A stretch of 64,000 nt of DNA from Cytophagaceae bacterium. Lineage in GTDB: Bacteria > Bacteroidota > Bacteroidia > Cytophagales > Flexibacteraceae. The stretch is from assembly GCA_947458545.1 (NCBI GenBank), contig CANGYH010000003.1:1-64000 (forward strand), read 5' to 3'. The first letter of the stretch is position 1; each line of letters starts with the position of its first letter. The notes beneath the pieces are model-generated. The model had not been told where the DNA came from, searched no databases, and was given only the letters and a program-made list of their open reading frames with translations. Shown one piece after another: positions 1-7,470 of this stretch. The position numbers and the translations under genes are program-made.

Positions 1-55
1 CAACAAACCTTTTTACACCAGGCAGGGGCTCCGTACCATCCCCCGCCGGTCTCTT

Positions 56-133
56 TCACCAGGCCAGATACACCAGCCCGGCCAGCGCGCAGGCCTGGGC
101 AAACCAGACCAGCCACGCCTTCAGCTTCCTCAT
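56..133 (-). CDS. 25-residue membrane peptide in prophage early operon
   Basis: A 25-codon frame starts with ATG at 133 and overlaps the stop of the Gam-like gene by four bases (ATGA), the usual sign of translational coupling. The peptide begins MRKLKAW and then has one hydrophobic stretch ending LVYLAW, so it is a predicted single-pass membrane peptide. It is too short for family assignment. Small membrane peptides are common in phage early and lysis regions, but no function can be assigned. The chance of a spurious frame is real; the coupling and hydrophobicity are the only support. Confidence 0.45.
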   Translation of the reverse strand: MRKLKAWLVWFAQACALAGLVYLAW

Positions 134-564
134 GCCGCCTTCGCCTTGCGTACCTCCACCACAAGCTCCTTCTCCTGCTTGCAGTCCAGGCCAAGCTTCA
201 CCAGCTTGCCCCGCAGGTCAGCATTGCCGAAGTAGGTCTTCAGCGCCGTAGCGTTAAAGTCCGGCTGCTTAAGGCAGTCAGGAAACTTGGCCGCAAACAC
301 AGCCAGGTCGAAGTTTTCCAGCTGCACCGGCTTGGTCTTCTCCGCCTCGCGCACATACGCAGCACCTAGCTCCAGGCGGCCGTCAACAAACAGGTCGCCA
401 TGCTCGGCCGCCAGCTCCAGCAGCTCCGCCTTGGCAGACTTCAGCTCTGCCTCCAGCGTAGCCTTCTGGCCCTGCTGCGCAGCCACACAGTCGGCCAGCT
501 CAACCATCCGGTCATAATCCGTCTGGCCAGCCTTTTTAATCGGTTTTTTCGTCACTTCAGACAT
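130..564 (-). CDS. Gam-like host-nuclease inhibitor (probable)
   Basis: This 144-residue protein begins with a basic, Lys-rich tail, continues with a helical Ala/Glu/Leu-rich segment (about residues 20-55) likely to form a coiled coil, and ends in a compact charged domain. That order, the length and the position several genes after the MuB-like ATPase match Mu Gam, which binds double-stranded DNA ends and shields them from RecBCD-type nucleases. The assignment rests on layout and overall character rather than a catalytic motif. Its start lies just after a spacer carrying two CCCCC-containing repeats that also precede the MuB-like gene. Confidence 0.5.
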   Translation of the reverse strand: MSEVTKKPIKKAGQTDYDRMVELADCVAAQQGQKATLEAELKSAKAELLELAAEHGDLFVDGRLELGAAYVREAEKTKPVQLENFDLAVFAAKFPDCLKQPDFNATALKTYFGNADLRGKLVKLGLDCKQEKELVVEVRKAKAA

Positions 565-569
565 CTTCT

Positions 570-595
570 AAAAGGGGGTTAAAGGGGGTTAAAAC
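570..595 (-). repeat. TTTAACCCCC leader repeat before Gam-like gene
   Basis: Read on the coding strand, the spacer just upstream of the Gam-like start contains TTTAACCCCC twice in tandem, followed by TTTTAG. A close relative of this sequence precedes the MuB-like gene (2918-2942), and a single copy occurs near the prophage end at about 6898. Its recurrence in the sense leaders of two early genes suggests a phage-specific RNA or DNA signal; the role is unknown. Confidence 0.6.
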
Positions 596-618
596 GCCCG
601 GCAACCGCGCCAGGCTAG

Positions 619-662
619 AGCCCGGTGGGGGAATCGAACCCCCACCTCGCACCATGCGGGCT
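619..662 (-). other. tRNA acceptor/T-arm-like minihelix
   Basis: On the minus strand a 6-bp helix (AGCCCG with CGGGCT) encloses an 11-base bulge and a 7-bp stem (GTGGGGG with CCCCCAC) capped by the loop TTCGATT. TTCGATT is the invariant T-loop sequence of tRNA genes, and the two helices stack like an acceptor plus T arm. No D arm or anticodon arm is present and no CCA follows, so it is not a normal tRNA gene. It overlaps the stop codon of the upstream gene. It could be a deleted tRNA remnant or a tRNA-mimicking hairpin. Confidence 0.6.
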
Positions 663-1048
663 TAGGTCATCGGTGGGCCGTAGTGCTGCACCGTGTGGCG
701 GTAATAGGCCTCCGCCGCCACCCAGGCGCTGGGCAACTGTCCGGGTTGGAAAAACTCCGGGTTCCGCGCCTCCGAGTAATAGCCCAGCGCCAGCCGAGCC
801 TGCATCACCACAAAGCGCTTGGCAAAGGCTACCCGGTGCTCATACCACACCCGGCCAAGCAGATGCCCCCGCAGCTGTATCAGCCAGGTGCCTTCCGGTT
901 CCTCCTCCACCATCATCCGCAGCAGGTCCAGCCCGGCATGCAGCGCATCCACCGCCGCCTGCTGCTGGGGGTCGCCTGCCAGGTTGCTGGCAGCGTCCAC
1001 CACCCACCAAAACAGCTCGCTTTCCGTAAGGCCCAACCAGGCCGCCAT
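662..1048 (-). CDS. Hypothetical prophage early protein
   Basis: A 128-residue protein rich in Trp, Leu and Ala with no recognised motif. The ATG at 1048 (MAAWLGLTESELFWW) is chosen because it lies 11 bases after the stop of the preceding ATPase gene; an upstream ATG at 1108 would give 148 residues but overlap that gene by 50 bases. It belongs to the leftward early operon between a RecA-fold ATPase and the Gam-like gene, where Mu carries small replication or nuclease-control genes. The stop codon overlaps the tRNA-like minihelix. Function unknown. Confidence 0.6.
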   Translation of the reverse strand: MAAWLGLTESELFWWVVDAASNLAGDPQQQAAVDALHAGLDLLRMMVEEEPEGTWLIQLRGHLLGRVWYEHRVAFAKRFVVMQARLALGYYSEARNPEFFQPGQLPSAWVAAEAYYRHTVQHYGPPMT

Positions 1049-1058
1049 CGTGTCCAGA

Positions 1059-1961
1059 TTAGCCACCAACCACCTCCGTTTCTGCCAGGTCGGCCACTTC
1101 CAGCTCACTTAGCCAGGCTGCATAGTCTGCCGCCGCCATCTCTTTCGTGTCCTTCGGCCAACACTTGTGCGCCCCCTTTGGCACGTCCGTTTTCTTCACC
1201 GCCACACCCAGCGAGCCTATGTGCTCCAGGATGCTGAACGTGCGGCTGTCCACACCCAAAGCCTCCTTTTGCAACACAAACACACGCCCCTGGGCCGCGC
1301 GGTTGTTGCGGGTCTGCTGCCCCACCAGGCCGCCCATGTGGTCTGCCCAGTCTGGCCAGATATTGTAAGGCACATTTCCGCCGTAGCGGCTTGTGGGGTA
1401 GGCCATAAACTGGCTCACCCGCACCTTAATCATGCTCGCGTACTTGATCGCCTTCGCATGCTCATTATAAGGCTGCATCCCGGCAGACCAGGCTATGATT
1501 ATCAAGCCCTTGTGTGGGTATAGCTCTCGCAGTTCTTGCCACTGCCGGTACGTCAGCCCCATAAAATCCAGGCTGTCAATTACCACAATGCGCTCGGTGT
1601 TCTTAGTGCCCATGCGCTTCTTCAGGGCCTCAAAGTCCAGCGCATCGCCAATCGTAATCTTACCTGCCACTTCTGCCCAGCCTTCACGCTCGGCCAGCTT
1701 CTGAATGCTGCGACCGTGCCCCTCCTCGTGGCTGTTGTAGAGCACAGCCGCCGTAGAGGTGTCCATAAACAGCGAGGCCAGGTACTTGCAAAGCCGCGCC
1801 GTATAGGTGCTCTTGCCCTCCCCGCTGGGGCCGTAAATCAGCGCCGTAAAGCCCTGCTCCGGGTAGCCCAGGTGGTTGGCCCACGAGCCCTCAAAGGGCA
1901 GCGTGCGGTACTCTTTGCGCAGCAGCTCCCCTACGCCTATAATATCGCGCAGCCTAGGCAC
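1059..1961 (-). CDS. RecA-fold ATPase of Mu-like prophage
   Basis: A 300-residue P-loop ATPase. Walker A is GPSGEGKS at about residues 44-51 and Walker B is IVVIDS ending at about residue 130. Between them, VLYNSHEE resembles the strand-Glu region of RadA/RecA proteins. The start overlaps the end of the MuB-like gene by a few bases, so the two are probably co-translated and may work together on target DNA or replication. Classical Mu has no such second ATPase here. The C-terminal half of the protein encoded at 50000-51688 has the same plan, so the family recurs on two different elements in this window. Precise role unknown. Confidence 0.75.
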   Translation of the reverse strand: MPRLRDIIGVGELLRKEYRTLPFEGSWANHLGYPEQGFTALIYGPSGEGKSTYTARLCKYLASLFMDTSTAAVLYNSHEEGHGRSIQKLAEREGWAEVAGKITIGDALDFEALKKRMGTKNTERIVVIDSLDFMGLTYRQWQELRELYPHKGLIIIAWSAGMQPYNEHAKAIKYASMIKVRVSQFMAYPTSRYGGNVPYNIWPDWADHMGGLVGQQTRNNRAAQGRVFVLQKEALGVDSRTFSILEHIGSLGVAVKKTDVPKGAHKCWPKDTKEMAAADYAAWLSELEVADLAETEVVGG

Positions 1962-2907
1962 CTACCACCTCCTTCCGGGCATCCTTCTCGGCCTTGCGCT
2001 CGCTTTTGGCCAACACCTTGGCGTCCTTCTCCCGCTTGCGGAGCGTCTTAAACAGATCGCGGTAGGTGTCGCAGTCGGCCAGTATCGCGTCCCGCTCGCC
2101 TTCGGCAATACCAAAATGCTCAAAAATGTCCGCCGCATCGTCGCGCAGCGTGTCGTTGCCCACAAAGCATGGGCTAGACTTAAACCTGCTAAAGAACTGC
2201 GGCATCGTGTTCTTTGCATCCACCCTGTCGGCCAGCAGTTGCAGGTGCTGGTAATAGTGGTTGGCACCCACCAGCACAATGCTGATGCGGTCTTCCGTGC
2301 TGTCATACAGGGCCTTCAGCGTGTCATAAATGAACTGCCCCTTGCTCAAGTTCTCGGCCTCGTCGATTATCAAAATCACATCATACCGCTTCGTCAGGTT
2401 CAGCAGGTGGTTGGTCAACCGCACCCGCATCTGCCCACGGTTGCCAAAGGCAGGCGGCTGCAACCCGCAGGCATCGCAGATGCCCTTCACCGTCTGCAGG
2501 GCGTTCATGTCGCGCGCAGCTTTATAGATGAACGTGCCCCCAGGGTACCGCTTCTGGAACTCGGCCAGGGCGTTGCTCTTACCGCTACCGGCATCGCCCG
2601 TCAATATGCCGCAGGTCTTGCCGCTCTTAGCCAGCTTTAGCCAGGCCATAGCGTCCAGGTAAGGCTGGGTAAGCACCAGGTCTTCCCTTACCGTAAGCAC
2701 CCGGTTTAAGGCTTGGTAAACCTTTAGCGGAAAAGGCTTGCCAGTGTTGCCGTAGCTGTGTATGCCGCGCGCCAGTTGGCTCACATAGCTGGCGTTCACG
2801 CCTGCCACATCCGCCAGCCGTTGCTGGGTAATCTTGCCGGTCTCCTTGTCAGTAGCCTGGGCTACCAGCTTGGCTACCTTGGCATAAAACTCGTTGGTCT
2901 GCTCCAT
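1954..2907 (-). CDS. MuB-like transposition target-selection ATPase
   Basis: This 317-residue protein has an N-terminal helix-turn-helix (about residues 28-50) followed by an AAA ATPase core with Walker A GDAGSGKS (residues 104-111) and Walker B VILIIDEAE (about residues 177-185). HTH followed by AAA is the arrangement of phage Mu B, which coats target DNA, activates the transposase and gives target immunity. It lies directly downstream of the DDE transposase with a short spacer, matching the Mu A-B order. The C terminus is Lys- and Arg-rich. Annotation as the MuB equivalent is well supported by both domains and context. Confidence 0.88.
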   Translation of the reverse strand: MEQTNEFYAKVAKLVAQATDKETGKITQQRLADVAGVNASYVSQLARGIHSYGNTGKPFPLKVYQALNRVLTVREDLVLTQPYLDAMAWLKLAKSGKTCGILTGDAGSGKSNALAEFQKRYPGGTFIYKAARDMNALQTVKGICDACGLQPPAFGNRGQMRVRLTNHLLNLTKRYDVILIIDEAENLSKGQFIYDTLKALYDSTEDRISIVLVGANHYYQHLQLLADRVDAKNTMPQFFSRFKSSPCFVGNDTLRDDAADIFEHFGIAEGERDAILADCDTYRDLFKTLRKREKDAKVLAKSERKAEKDARKEVVGA

Positions 2908-2917
2908 GTTGGTGATG

Positions 2918-2942
2918 AAGGGGGTAAAAAGGGGGTTAAAGT
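2918..2942 (-). repeat. TTTAACCCCC leader repeat before MuB-like gene
   Basis: The spacer between the transposase stop and the MuB-like start carries TTTAACCCCC followed by TTTTTACCCCC on the coding strand. It is the second occurrence of the motif seen at 570-595, again in the sense strand just upstream of a prophage early gene. Confidence 0.6.
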
Positions 2943-2943
2943 G

Positions 2944-5289
2944 TTACAAGTCAGAATCTTCGTGTTCCATAGCCGCCCGGTATCGGGCTAGTTTGGCTTC
3001 TTTGGCCGTCTGCGCAGGGGCCTTCTCGGCCACCCGCCTGCGGTTCTCGCTGCGCTCCAGGCTCACCGCATCGTCATGCAGGCGCTTGCCCAGCATCAGC
3101 AGCTCCGCCTCGTTGTAGTGTGTCTTAAAGCGCTTCGCGTCCGCCGTAAAGGGCACCGCCAGCACCAGCTCTGCATCCTCGTGTAGGTCTCCGCCTACCT
3201 CCAGCTCGTCCAGGCCCTGGCGGAGGTCTTCCTCCATTCGCGTCTGCGCCTGGTCAAAAGCCTTCTTGGCAGCCACCTGCTTGCCCAGCGCCGCCAGGCC
3301 TTCTGGTGTGCGCTCGGCCACGCCCTTGCTGGCCAGGCCCTTGTACTCAACCGTAGCCAGGTAGCGGTCAAGGTCAGCGTTGTCAGGCTGCTTCGGGTCG
3401 TAGTTGTACAAGTCCACCGTCTCTGGGTGCTCCTCGTCAAACATTACCACCACCTTCTTGCGGTTGGCCGTCTCAATCGCCAGGGTCGTCGGTACATCCA
3501 CCGCATAGCAGTGCTTGATAGGTGCAGGCCTGCGGCGCAAGTCGTGCTGCACCACTTGCCCAAACTGTACCGTCACCTCGCCGCGCTCCACGCGCACAGG
3601 CCCCAGGCGGTGGGCAAATGCAGCCCGCTGCTCCAATACGCCTACCTGCCTGCAGGCTGGGTTCAGCGTCTCCAGGTAGCGCTCGCGGCGGCTCTTGCCA
3701 TCGGCACCCAGCTCTGCCGCAATCCGGGCAAAAACCCCGTCCAGCATCGCTGATAGCTCCTCAAACGTGGGCAGTTGAGCCGTCTTCGGGTAGTAATCCG
3801 GGTTGGGCACATCCGTGTGCTTGCTGCTCATGTTGCCGCCCACAAACCCTTCCACCGTGGCCAGAGCAGCCTTCAGGTGGGTGCGTATGTAGGTCTCGGC
3901 CGGGTTCGCCTGCGAGTTGCCTACTGCAATCGGGCTCACCACATCGGCCACCACCTTCAGCGTGTGTCGGCTAAGGCCACTGGTAAACGCCGAGCCGTTA
4001 TCCATAACGATCTCGCGCGCTGCCCGGCCACCGTTCAGGGCCATCATCCGGCGCATGGCCTGCCGGGCCAGCAGCCCGGTCTCGCTGGCGCCAATGGCCC
4101 AGCCAAGCGGGCAGCCTGTGGCATGGTCCACCAAAAACACCACCGCCAGGCGCTTGCGCACCTCCGTGGTGCCATTGCTCAACCGCGTGCGGTAGGGTAT
4201 CTCCGGTACCCATCCGTCCATCGCCACCAGGCTGCCGCCCATCTGGCTACGCTGAGCGCTTACGAATGGCCGGTACAGGTCATTGCTCTTCTTAGCACCC
4301 AGGCGCTCTTTGGCTATCAGCATCTGGGTGTTCGGGTCGCTGGCGTACCGGTAAAACGTGCTCTGCGTCACAGGCTGCACGTTCTTCTCCAGGCACCGCG
4401 CCACGTAGTGGTAATACGCCTGGGGCGTATTCCGCACCACAGAGCCGTCCGGGTTGGCCACAGCCTCCAGAATCAGCAGCTCGTGTACGTCAAAACGGCC
4501 TCCGGCAAACACCTTGCGCTCGGCCCGGCCCACCTTGCGGGTGTTCTGGTTGCCTAGCTTCAGGCGCTTCAGAATGCTTTGCAGGGCATTCTTGCGGCGC
4601 TCAGCGGCCACAAAACCGGCCGGAACCCCCTCCACCTCGGCCTCCAAAGCCTCGGCAAAGGCCCGCTCCGCCCGTTGCAGCACCTGCACGTTGGCTATGC
4701 GCAGGCCTTTTAAGATGTCCTTATGGGTCTCCGGCTCGTGTACGGCCTTCTTGCCCTCCCGGTCCACCAGCTGCCAGGCACATTCCTGCCAGATCAGCCG
4801 CACCACCGTCTCCCGCAGCTCCGCCTTGGTGCGGATCACGCCCGCAAAGGCAGACCGTACCTGGGTAGGGGTATCCAGCTGGGCCAGCAGCGTCAGCAGC
4901 CCGGCCGAGCGCACGATCTCATGCACCCATTTCACCGGCAGGCCTTTGCCTCCGGCGCAGGGCTTCAGCGTAAGCAGGTACTCCGTGTCGGCCGTGCGAT
5001 GCAAGGCCTGCACATTGTCCCAGGCCTGCTTCAGCGCCGTCAGTTGGCTGTCCTCCCCGTTTCGCTTGGCTACCGCCTCGCGCAGGGTTTGCATACGTTG
5101 CGCCCAGTCAGCAGGCTCTAAACCACCCCAAAGGGTGACCTTTAGCGCCTCTTTCCAGGTTTCCGGCAGAGTCACATAGTTGTACTCGCCGCGACCAACC
5201 TTTTGAAAAGTCTTACGACGCACCGCCGCTTCGACGGTGTTAATAGAGATTCCGGCAGTAGTAAGATCGTTCGGGGTGATGATAAACAT
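2944..5289 (-). CDS. MuA-like DDE transposase
   Basis: A 781-residue transposase of the Mu A/integrase-core class, which cuts and joins phage ends to target DNA during integration and replicative transposition. It has an N-terminal DNA-binding region, then a retroviral-integrase-like core: Asp at about 358 (LVAMDGW), Asp at about 429 (VMDNGSAF) and Glu at about 465 (NPAETYI), with the typical D-35-E spacing, followed by a long C-terminal domain that in Mu contacts MuB. The ATG at 5289 is chosen because AGGAGG lies five bases upstream, unusually strong for this phylum; an ATG at 5307 overlaps the upstream gene and is the alternative. It follows the Ner-like gene and precedes the MuB-like gene. 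Confidence 0.93.
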   Translation of the reverse strand: MFIITPNDLTTAGISINTVEAAVRRKTFQKVGRGEYNYVTLPETWKEALKVTLWGGLEPADWAQRMQTLREAVAKRNGEDSQLTALKQAWDNVQALHRTADTEYLLTLKPCAGGKGLPVKWVHEIVRSAGLLTLLAQLDTPTQVRSAFAGVIRTKAELRETVVRLIWQECAWQLVDREGKKAVHEPETHKDILKGLRIANVQVLQRAERAFAEALEAEVEGVPAGFVAAERRKNALQSILKRLKLGNQNTRKVGRAERKVFAGGRFDVHELLILEAVANPDGSVVRNTPQAYYHYVARCLEKNVQPVTQSTFYRYASDPNTQMLIAKERLGAKKSNDLYRPFVSAQRSQMGGSLVAMDGWVPEIPYRTRLSNGTTEVRKRLAVVFLVDHATGCPLGWAIGASETGLLARQAMRRMMALNGGRAAREIVMDNGSAFTSGLSRHTLKVVADVVSPIAVGNSQANPAETYIRTHLKAALATVEGFVGGNMSSKHTDVPNPDYYPKTAQLPTFEELSAMLDGVFARIAAELGADGKSRRERYLETLNPACRQVGVLEQRAAFAHRLGPVRVERGEVTVQFGQVVQHDLRRRPAPIKHCYAVDVPTTLAIETANRKKVVVMFDEEHPETVDLYNYDPKQPDNADLDRYLATVEYKGLASKGVAERTPEGLAALGKQVAAKKAFDQAQTRMEEDLRQGLDELEVGGDLHEDAELVLAVPFTADAKRFKTHYNEAELLMLGKRLHDDAVSLERSENRRRVAEKAPAQTAKEAKLARYRAAMEHEDSDL

Positions 5290-5303
5290 GCCTGCCTCCT
5301 CCC

Positions 5304-5546
5304 TCATAGAGTCGCTAAATCCCCTTGTAATTGTCCGACGGCGTTCTGCTTAATGCGCAGCCATGCATAGCAAGCCTTGGCTACGCGCTGGCTCTTGCGG
5401 TTACCCGCCGCCACTTGGTAGACGGTGTCCTGCTTTACACCTAATAGATCAGCGATGATGCGCTTATCCTCCCTGCTTATAGGAATCTTTTCCTGGTGTT
5501 GTTCTTGGTTTGTTGCAGATGTGTCTTGCATCTTTCGTTCAGGCAT
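5304..5546 (-). CDS. Ner/Cro-like HTH regulator of prophage early operon
   Basis: A small protein of about 80 residues with a helix-turn-helix-like segment (DKRIIADLLGVKQDTVYQV). It is the first gene of the leftward transposition operon and is divergent from the repressor, the position of ner in Mu, whose product limits early transcription. A TTG at 5558 lies inside the -7 promoter box, so translation most likely starts at ATG 5546 or ATG 5531. The stop overlaps an in-frame upstream ATG of the transposase gene, suggesting coupling. Confidence 0.65.
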   Translation of the reverse strand: MPERKMQDTSATNQEQHQEKIPISREDKRIIADLLGVKQDTVYQVAAGNRKSQRVAKACYAWLRIKQNAVGQLQGDLATL

Positions 5547-5555
5547 ATCCTGATG

Positions 5556-5598
5556 CAAACCTATCCTTATAATCTCAGCATGTCAAGCCCTTTCTTGA
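5556..5598 (-). promoter_or_regulatory. Early promoter and putative repressor operator
   Basis: On the minus strand a -33 TTG (5584-5586) is followed after 20 bases by TAGGTTTG (5556-5563), an exact match to the Bacteroidota consensus TAnnTTTG. A dyad TCAAG-N6-CTTGA (5583-5598) overlaps the -33 element and is a natural operator for the divergently encoded repressor or the Ner-like protein. This intergenic switch should control the choice between lysogeny and transposition. Confidence 0.7.
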
Positions 5599-5619
5599 GA
5601 TTTTTCTCTCACCCTCCTT

Positions 5620-6699
5620 ATGGATGCTGCTACACGTTTTGCTTTAGTATTGAAATACAGCGGTTTATCCGCCATCGCTTTTGATAAAAAAGTGGGATTA
5701 TCTTCCGGATACACTGGGAAGATGATCCGTGGCGAGCTTAAACCAGGCCTGGAAGCCATCGAGAAGATCCTGGCAACCTTTCCATTGGTCAATGCCAATT
5801 GGCTTGTAAAGGGTGAAGGCGTTATGCTTTTAGACCCACCCCGTAGAGTACGCCCTGCTAACCGTCCAGCGGGCATACTTATAGACCTACCTATTACCCT
5901 CCCTGAGTTAGGTAGCGATTACAGAGAAAGTACAATTCCCGAAATGCAGGGAAATGCACGGTTTGATGCACGGAATCATGCACGGAAACCCCTGTTTTCT
6001 CAAACGAAAAGTATAGATTTTGCCCAGGAGGAGCGTTCACCGTACCTGCCCAGCCAGCCTGCCCAATCCCTACCGGCCAAGGCCCCAAACGGCGGCAAAA
6101 ACGTGCTGAAGCACCCCCAACCCCATCCCCTTGAGGTAGCCGGCAACCTCGTCCAGGTATTCAACCAGCCCCACGTCATTACAGAGGATAGCTCGGGGCG
6201 TCCCAACATCGCTTTCGTGCGCTCCGAGGCCATGGCAGGCTATCCCAAGCGCTACATGGACCCTGAGTACTTCGCCGACTTGCCCAAAGGTTCCCTGCCC
6301 TTCAACGCCCTCCGCCAGGGTGCCTACCGGGCCTTTACCGTCCGGGGCCGCAGCATGATGGACACCCTTTTCGATGGTGACGTTGTGATATGCGAGTTCG
6401 TTGAAAACTGGCCCAGCAGCATCAGAAACGGCCAAATTCACGTCCTGGTAACCTCTGACAACATCGTGGTGAAGCGCCTCCACAACCGCATCCAGGAAGC
6501 CGGCTACCTAGTCTGCCAATCCGACAACATAGAAGAGGAGCGTACCTTCACCATGCCCGCCACCGAGATCATCGAGGTCTGGCGCGTAGTCTTCAACATT
6601 ACCGCCAACCTCCCCAACCGCAACCTAGACGTCCGCACCCGCATTGCTGATGTAGAAGCCCGCATTCATCAGCTAGAATCGGCCATTAAACCCCTTTAA
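5620..6699 (+). CDS. Phage repressor with S24/LexA-type protease domain
   Basis: A 359-residue repressor: an N-terminal HTH domain (about residues 1-65) of the phage-repressor type, a Pro-rich linker (about 90-170), and a C-terminal S24 peptidase domain. The catalytic Ser is about residue 245 in VRGRSMMDTL and the Lys about residue 285 in NIVVKRL, the LexA/CI spacing, so RecA-stimulated self-cleavage during DNA damage is expected. A short helical tail follows the protease domain. It is transcribed toward the prophage end, divergent from the transposition operon, as Mu c is. At 359 residues it is longer than lambda CI because of the linker and tail. Confidence 0.88.
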   Translation: MDAATRFALVLKYSGLSAIAFDKKVGLSSGYTGKMIRGELKPGLEAIEKILATFPLVNANWLVKGEGVMLLDPPRRVRPANRPAGILIDLPITLPELGSDYRESTIPEMQGNARFDARNHARKPLFSQTKSIDFAQEERSPYLPSQPAQSLPAKAPNGGKNVLKHPQPHPLEVAGNLVQVFNQPHVITEDSSGRPNIAFVRSEAMAGYPKRYMDPEYFADLPKGSLPFNALRQGAYRAFTVRGRSMMDTLFDGDVVICEFVENWPSSIRNGQIHVLVTSDNIVVKRLHNRIQEAGYLVCQSDNIEEERTFTMPATEIIEVWRVVFNITANLPNRNLDVRTRIADVEARIHQLESAIKPL

Positions 6700-6808
6700 G
6701 CCACTTTTAAGGCTCAATCAAAGTCTTTTGTAAAAGATAAAGCTGTGAAACAGGCCTATGTCTTAATCTGTCCTTAAAAAATCTTTACTTTTCGTTTGAC
6801 AATCAAAA

Positions 6809-6854
6809 AGCGCCAGAGCTGATGCAAATCGGCCCTGGCGCTATCATTTTGGCC
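6809..6854 (+). terminator. Terminator after prophage repressor
   Basis: AGCGCCAG (6809-6816) pairs with CTGGCGCT (6835-6842) and is followed by a T-rich run. The imperfect direct repeat GGCCATTTTT follows directly. Placed after the repressor gene and before the prophage end. Confidence 0.6.
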
Positions 6855-6942
6855 ATTTTTGGCCATTTTTCTTGACCTTCTATATCTATACCTTTCGTTT
6901 AACCCCCCTTACTTCAGACTGGAGCAACACACGACAATTCTA

Positions 6943-6974
6943 CCGACATTTCTTCGACAAAAAATGCTTGTAAA
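6943..6974 (+). repeat. Prophage-end repeat copy 1 (putative transposase site)
   Basis: This 32-base segment beginning CCGACAT and ending in CTTGTAAA matches the segment at 7115-7146 at about two thirds of positions, including CCGACAT, CGACAAAA and GCTTG. Mu ends carry several imperfect transposase-binding repeats, so these are candidate MuA-like binding sites. Further GACA-containing words occur at 6931 and 6796. Confidence 0.55.
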
Positions 6975-7114
6975 CCCTTGTAAATCAATGCAAATGCTGC
7001 ATGGGAAAAAATCTACATCTAGCCCCTTAGCCCCGCCCTTGGGCACCATCCGCAGGGCGGGTTGGCAGCCCGCACTACAATCCGCTGCACGCCTTTCTCA
7101 CTCCGACAAATTTC

Positions 7115-7146
7115 CCGACATCTTCCCGACAAAATTCGCTTGCAAC
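7115..7146 (+). repeat. Prophage-end repeat copy 2 (putative transposase site)
   Basis: Second copy of the imperfect repeat described at 6943-6974. A third, weaker relative, TTGACAAAAAGGGCAAATAA, runs from 7185 to near the inferred terminus at 7210 (TTTTCA). The G+C-rich stretch 7018-7095 between copies 1 and 2 contains a host-style palindrome around GCGGGTTGGCAGCCCGC. Confidence 0.55.
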
Positions 7147-7213
7147 ATCCTGAAAAACAGCAAAAAATCCCTCGGCTTTATCCGTTGACAAAAAGGGCAA
7201 ATAATTTTCAGTT

Positions 7214-7386
7214 ACCTCACGGCTTTAGCCTGGGGTGAACATGGCCTCCCTGGCTTTGCGCACCCCCGCGCCCTCCGGAGGCTGCAAGGTCTGGCGCCCT
7301 GGCCTAAACGCGAGGCGCAGCCTCGCCAGAGCGCGAGACAATGGCAAAGCCATTGCACAGATGAAGGGGGCACAGCCCTTGCACAG
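7214..7386 (-). repeat. REP-like repeat, copy A
   Basis: The segment 7262-7386 on the minus strand is homologous to copy B (20789-20910) and partly to copy C (29514-29594). It contains hairpins of the form CAAnGGC-TTT-GCCnTTG and GCGAGGC-TGC-GCCTCGC, each followed by the same spacer words (GTGCTCTGG, TTTTAGGCCAGGGCG). Just upstream, 7214-7232 holds another palindrome, GGC-TTTA-GCC with TGGGGTGAACA, whose relatives occur at 21121 and 21148. The region lies between the prophage end and the thiolase gene and has no convincing gene. Confidence 0.7.
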
Positions 7387-7450
7387 TTTGGCACCCGTCG
7401 CGGCCATCAGCCCGCGCTGCATCTACGCACCACCTCAAGGCCTCAAACAT

Positions 7451-7458
7451 TACCTTTG
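7451..7458 (+). promoter_or_regulatory. -7 promoter box (TACCTTTG) of thiolase gene
   Basis: TACCTTTG fits the Bacteroidota -7 consensus and lies 13 bases before the ATG at 7471. A TTG at 7456 that would extend the reading frame is part of this box and is therefore rejected as the start. Confidence 0.6.
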
Positions 7459-7470
7459 TATCCACACACC

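Larger units (their letters stand above)
1..7210. mobile_element. Mu-like prophage, early/left-end portion (cut by window edge)
   Basis: The gene order repressor, Ner-like HTH, DDE transposase, MuB-like ATPase, then small early genes including a Gam-like protein is the early-region layout of bacteriophage Mu. The repressor faces the right-hand end and all other genes face left, as in Mu. The right-hand limit is placed near 7210, where GACA-rich repeats stop with a CA dinucleotide and a host-type palindrome begins at about 7214. Late genes (lysis, head, tail, Mom) would lie beyond base 1, so intactness cannot be judged. The boundary is inferred; the other terminus and target duplication cannot be seen. 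Confidence 0.85.

Noticed and set aside
619-662. Complete tRNA gene
   Set aside because: Only acceptor-like and T-arm helices are present; no D arm, anticodon arm or CCA could be found.
1876-2640. 254-codon plus-strand frame across the prophage ATPases
   Set aside because: Antisense to two genes with intact Walker motifs; no independent support.
7456-7470. TTG start extending the thiolase by five residues
   Set aside because: The TTG is part of the -7 box TACCTTTG, and the family N terminus begins at ATG 7471.
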